A stretch of DNA of 36,444 bases from the NCBI GenBank assembly GCA_902795865.1, contig CADBMV010000108.1, positions 1 through 36,444 of the forward strand, given 5' to 3'. This stretch comes from an uncultured Erysipelotrichaceae bacterium (GTDB taxonomy: Bacteria; Bacillota_I; Bacilli_A; Erysipelotrichales; Erysipelotrichaceae). The first letter of the stretch is position 1; each line of letters starts with the position of its first letter. Under the pieces are notes generated by a model. That model was not told the origin of the DNA. It searched no databases and worked only from the letters and a program-made list of their open reading frames with translations. The position numbers were made by a program, and so were the translations under genes. Of this stretch, positions 33,441-36,444 are shown in pieces.

Positions 33441-34613
33441 TTATATTCTAGCTACACCTGTTTTAATTGCGGCTTCACTTACTGCTTTAGCCACTGCCTT
33501 TCCAACCCTTTCATCAAAAGCCTTAGGAAGAATATATTCTTCATTTAATTCTTCTTCACTTACAAGTTCAGATAATGCTTTTGCAGCAGCCATCTTCATT
33601 TCTTCATTGATGTCACTTGCTCTAACATCAAATGTACCTCTAAACACTCCAGGGAAAGCTAAAACATTATTAACTTGATTTGGATAATCACTTCTTCCAG
33701 TAGCCACAATTCTAGCTCCACCTTTTTTAGCATCTTCAGGCATAATTTCTGGAGTAGGATTTGCACACGCAAATACAATCGCATCTGAATTCATTGTCTC
33801 AACCATTTGTGTAGTTAAAGTGTTTGGAGCAGATACACCAATAAATACATCAGCACCTTTTATAACGTCTTGAAGTAAACCTTTTTCATTATTTAAATTA
33901 GTTAGTTCTGCCATTTCTTGCTTTATCCAATTTAAATTATCTCTACCTTTATAGATAGCTCCTTTTGTATCAGTCATAATGATATTTTTATATCCAGCAG
34001 ACAATAATAGTTTAACGATTGATATAGCTGCAGCACCGGCGCCTGAGGTTACAATTTTTATTTCTTCTTTCTTTTTACCGACAACCTTTAAAGCGTTTGT
34101 TAAAGCAGCTAAAGTGATGATTGCAGTACCATGTTGGTCATCATGGAAGATAGGAATATCACATTTCTCTTTAAGTTTTCTTTCAATTTCAAAACATCTT
34201 GGTGAAGAGATATCTTCTAAGTTGATGCCACCAAATGATCCTGAGATTAGATAGATAGTATTAACTATTTCATCGACATCTTTTGATTTAATACAAATAG
34301 GAAAGGCATCCACATCACCAAAAGATTTAAATAAAACACATTTTCCTTCCATTACAGGCATACCAGCTTCTGGTCCTATATCGCCTAAACCTAGTACTGC
34401 AGTTCCATCAGTAATAACTGCACATAAATTATGTCTTCTAGTTAACTCATATGATTTATTAATATCCTTTTGTATCTCTAGACAAGGCTGAGCTACTCCC
34501 GGAGTATAAGCTAAAGATAAATCTTCTTTACTATTTACACTAACTCTAGAATTAACTTCAATTTTTCCTTTCCACAATTCATGCATCTCTAATGACTTTT
34601 TCATGTAATCCAT
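33441..34613 (-). CDS. Malic enzyme (malate dehydrogenase, oxaloacetate-decarboxylating)
   Basis: Converts malate and NAD(P)+ to pyruvate, CO2 and NAD(P)H. The 390 residues match the short bacterial form without a phosphotransacetylase domain. Motifs are LAYTPGVAQPC (Tyr36 region), TDGTAVLGLGDIGPEAGMPV, KCVLFKSFG (Lys91), NLEDIS and FHDDQHGTA for metal binding, then the nucleotide fold with TSGAGAAAIS. AGGAG lies 8 bases before the first ATG; a second in-frame ATG three codons later is less favoured. It lies 11 bases downstream of the Ldh2-family gene and shares its operon. A strong terminator follows. Cofactor preference cannot be read from sequence with certainty. Confidence 0.95.
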   Translation of the reverse strand: MDYMKKSLEMHELWKGKIEVNSRVSVNSKEDLSLAYTPGVAQPCLEIQKDINKSYELTRRHNLCAVITDGTAVLGLGDIGPEAGMPVMEGKCVLFKSFGDVDAFPICIKSKDVDEIVNTIYLISGSFGGINLEDISSPRCFEIERKLKEKCDIPIFHDDQHGTAIITLAALTNALKVVGKKKEEIKIVTSGAGAAAISIVKLLLSAGYKNIIMTDTKGAIYKGRDNLNWIKQEMAELTNLNNEKGLLQDVIKGADVFIGVSAPNTLTTQMVETMNSDAIVFACANPTPEIMPEDAKKGGARIVATGRSDYPNQVNNVLAFPGVFRGTFDVRASDINEEMKMAAAKALSELVSEEELNEEYILPKAFDERVGKAVAKAVSEAAIKTGVARI

Positions 34614-34624
34614 AAAACTGTCTC

Positions 34625-35734
34625 CTATTCAAATTCAAATTTGTATGGAAGATTATGTTCATCACGAAGCTTTATCAATTCTTTTTGAACAGCCTCATTT
34701 ACTGGAACACCTTTATCTTTTCTTTCAAGCCATACCAAATGTTCCTTTTCTCCTGCGGTATAAATGCGCTCATATCCAGGAGCCTTACTACTGCTTCTTA
34801 ATTGTCTACATATTTCTCCTGCAATCTTTTTAAAAGTATCTAAACCCATAAAGCTTTCAGGATCTACCACGAAGAAGAAATGTCCTAGATGGAACATTTG
34901 TGGTTTACCATCAGCTGATACACCACTTAAAGCTTTCATAAATTCACCACCTGCTAGTGCAGAAGATAGAATCTCTACAACTGTTGCATAACCATAACCT
35001 TTATAACCAGCCATTTCATCAGATGGTCCACCACCTAAAGGTGCTAATGCAGCTTTACCCTCTACCAGCATCTTTAATATTTCTTTTGAATCAGTTACTG
35101 TACTTCCATCATGAGTTACCACCATACCTTCAGGAGTAGGTTTATCACTTCTTGCATAGTATTCAATCTTTCCTCTTTGAACAATTGAAGTTGCACAATC
35201 TAAACAGAAAGTAAAATCTTCATCTGTAGGCATAGAGAAAGTTAAAGGATTGGTACCCAACATATTTTCAACACCAAAAGTTGGTGCGATCGATGGTCTT
35301 GCGTTAGTGCCAGTAACACCAATCAAACCTTGCTTTGCAGCCATATCTGTCCAATAACCCGCAATACCATAATGTGTAGAATTACGAATAGCACCACCTG
35401 CCATTCCATATTTCTTTGCTTTTTCTATAAGCATTTCCATCATCTTGTGTGATGCCACCATGCCCATGCCATTATGGGCATCCATAACTACACTTGTAGG
35501 AGTTTCCTTTATGATTTCAATATTTGTTTTAGGAAGCAAAGTTCCATTCACAATTCGATCAATGTATATAGGTTTAAACCTATTACAGCCATGTGATTCA
35601 ATACCTCTTCTATCAGATTCCAATAAAACATCTGCACAAATTTTAGCGTCTTGTTCAGGTACCCCGTACACTTTAAAAACATCAATCATGAAATTGTTCA
35701 TTAAATCCCATGAAACATATGGTCTATTATCCAT
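34625..35734 (-). CDS. Ldh2/MDH2 family malate/L-lactate (or ureidoglycolate/sulfolactate) dehydrogenase
   Basis: NAD(P)-dependent 2-hydroxyacid oxidoreductase of the Ldh2 family, 369 residues. The family segments are ESHGCNRF near residue 47, MDAHNGMGMVASHKMME, RNSTHYGIAGYWT with the catalytic His, and the nucleotide-binding TGTNARPSIAPTFGVENMLGTNPLTFSMPT. LGGGPSDEMAGYKGYG also fits. GGGGG in AAAGGGGGAAATTAT precedes the ATG. Malic enzyme follows directly, so malate is an attractive substrate, although this family also reduces pyruvate and other keto acids. Substrate is therefore not fixed. Confidence 0.9.
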   Translation of the reverse strand: MDNRPYVSWDLMNNFMIDVFKVYGVPEQDAKICADVLLESDRRGIESHGCNRFKPIYIDRIVNGTLLPKTNIEIIKETPTSVVMDAHNGMGMVASHKMMEMLIEKAKKYGMAGGAIRNSTHYGIAGYWTDMAAKQGLIGVTGTNARPSIAPTFGVENMLGTNPLTFSMPTDEDFTFCLDCATSIVQRGKIEYYARSDKPTPEGMVVTHDGSTVTDSKEILKMLVEGKAALAPLGGGPSDEMAGYKGYGYATVVEILSSALAGGEFMKALSGVSADGKPQMFHLGHFFFVVDPESFMGLDTFKKIAGEICRQLRSSSKAPGYERIYTAGEKEHLVWLERKDKGVPVNEAVQKELIKLRDEHNLPYKFEFE

Positions 35735-35812
35735 ATAATTTCCCCCTTTGAATTATTTATTATCTTCTTCAATTTAATTGTACTATATATTAAAAAACTT
35801 GGCTTTACATCA

Positions 35813-36444
35813 CTATAGTTTTAATGCAACTTGTTTAGCTAAACCAAAATACGCAAGTCTAGAATCATTTTCCATTTCTCCAAGTATTCTTCTTAGCCAT
35901 GTATCATTTAGTGAATCAGCAGCATAAACAAATTGGTATAGTTGTAAACCTCTAAAATCACAAACCGCTTGTAATGCTGAACATTCCATTTCTACACATA
36001 TACAACCATCTTTTACTCTTGATTCTTTATTGTTTTTTGTCTCACGATAAAAAGCATCAGTTGTCCATGTTTTACCAACAACATAATCTACTTCTAACTC
36101 ATCAAATATCTTAGCTAATTTCTTACTATTCTTAATCTCAATAAAAGATCCTGTATCTGTATAGTGATAACTTGTTCCTTCGTCTCTATATGCATAATTA
36201 GGTATGATTATTTTAGTTTCTTCAATCTCTACTAATGCACCACAAGAACCAAAGACAATATAATTCTTACAATTAAATAAAGCAGACAATTCTTCAATAG
36301 AAGCTACAGCTACAGGGGCACCAATACCACTTAAAAAGACACCTATATTTGTATCTTTTATTCTATAGACATAATCTTTAAATGCAGCAGTACCTAGTTT
36401 TAAATCTTTATTTATTATTTCTATAATTTCTTTTTCTTTCAATA
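35813..36444 (-). CDS. Nucleoside phosphorylase family protein (5' end outside the window)
   Basis: Partial gene, open to the window edge, so the N-terminus is missing. Family members are about 250 residues and about 209 are present, so I estimate roughly 40 residues are lost. The phosphorylase fold is seen in YIVFGSCGALVEIEE, RDEGTSYHY, TWTTDAFYRET and the ribose-site CVEMECSALQAV, followed by VYAADSL with the base-contacting Asp. The pattern is closest to the uridine phosphorylase-like branch of the PNP/UDP family. It is on the same strand as, and 78 bases upstream of, the Ldh2 gene. Whether it prefers pyrimidine or purine nucleosides cannot be told. Confidence 0.88.
   Translation of the reverse strand, partial: LKEKEIIEIINKDLKLGTAAFKDYVYRIKDTNIGVFLSGIGAPVAVASIEELSALFNCKNYIVFGSCGALVEIEETKIIIPNYAYRDEGTSYHYTDTGSFIEIKNSKKLAKIFDELEVDYVVGKTWTTDAFYRETKNNKESRVKDGCICVEMECSALQAVCDFRGLQLYQFVYAADSLNDTWLRRILGEMENDSRLAYFGLAKQVALKL

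Noticed and set aside
1-36444. CRISPR array, tRNA/rRNA, transposase, integrase, toxin-antitoxin or phage genes
   Set aside because: I looked for direct repeat arrays, cloverleaf-like segments and typical proteins on both strands and saw none; this is inspection by eye, not a search.

Overview
The window is strongly AT-rich and densely packed. Most genes have good purine-rich Shine-Dalgarno (SD) sites, TGA is used as a stop, and there are many Gram-positive-type lipoproteins. Rho, a DeoD-type phosphorylase, a PgcA-type phosphoglucomutase, an SLC45-like sugar permease and a multi-sugar ABC importer together suggest a low-GC Bacillota. My guess is an Erysipelotrichia-like gut or oral anaerobe; this is inferred from gene content only. 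29 of the 34 annotated genes are on the minus strand. I saw no tRNA, rRNA, CRISPR array, insertion sequence, phage gene or dedicated transcription regulator.

Layout. (1) 69-1807: rho and a small unknown protein. (2) 1883-10729, minus strand: one long purine-nucleoside operon. In transcription order it holds adenosine deaminase, nucleoside hydrolase, DeoD phosphorylase, a MATE exporter, a BMP-family nucleoside-binding lipoprotein, a double-domain ABC ATPase and two permeases. It would import purine nucleosides, deaminate adenosine to inosine and release bases and (phospho)ribose. A hairpin between the lipoprotein gene and the ATPase gene probably adjusts expression. (3) 10778-21950: a mixed block. 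It holds an unknown lipoprotein, an M20 amidohydrolase, a cytoplasmic 5'-nucleotidase-like enzyme, a tyrosine phosphatase, phosphoglucomutase, a class I glutamine amidotransferase-like hydrolase, a DUF4139 protein, a Pr6Pr-like membrane protein, a FliB-like Cys-rich protein, a flavin reductase and a MIF-like tautomerase. Several convergent pairs share perfect bidirectional hairpin terminators.

(4) 22012-33314, minus strand: a starch/maltodextrin locus. In transcription order it holds a starch-binding-like lipoprotein, a terminator hairpin, a GH13 amylase lipoprotein, a PH-like membrane protein, an MsmX/UgpC-like ATPase with a roughly 250-residue C-terminal extension, an RDD membrane protein, a sugar-binding lipoprotein, MalF- and MalG-like permeases, an SLC45-like MFS permease and a 48-residue hydrophobic protein. 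Starch would be bound and cut at the surface, and the products imported by two kinds of transporter; the phosphoglucomutase at 15401 could then link glucose-1-P to glycolysis. (5) 33441-36444: malic enzyme, an Ldh2/MDH2-family dehydrogenase and a 5'-truncated nucleoside phosphorylase.

No region looks like a wholly new defence or mobile system. The features most worth a second look are the extended ATPase and two accessory membrane proteins in the starch locus, the tiny protein coupled to the MFS permease, the MATE pump inside the nucleoside operon, and two genes that lack an SD and have a -10-like box almost touching their ATG. No stretch over 300 bases lacks a gene.
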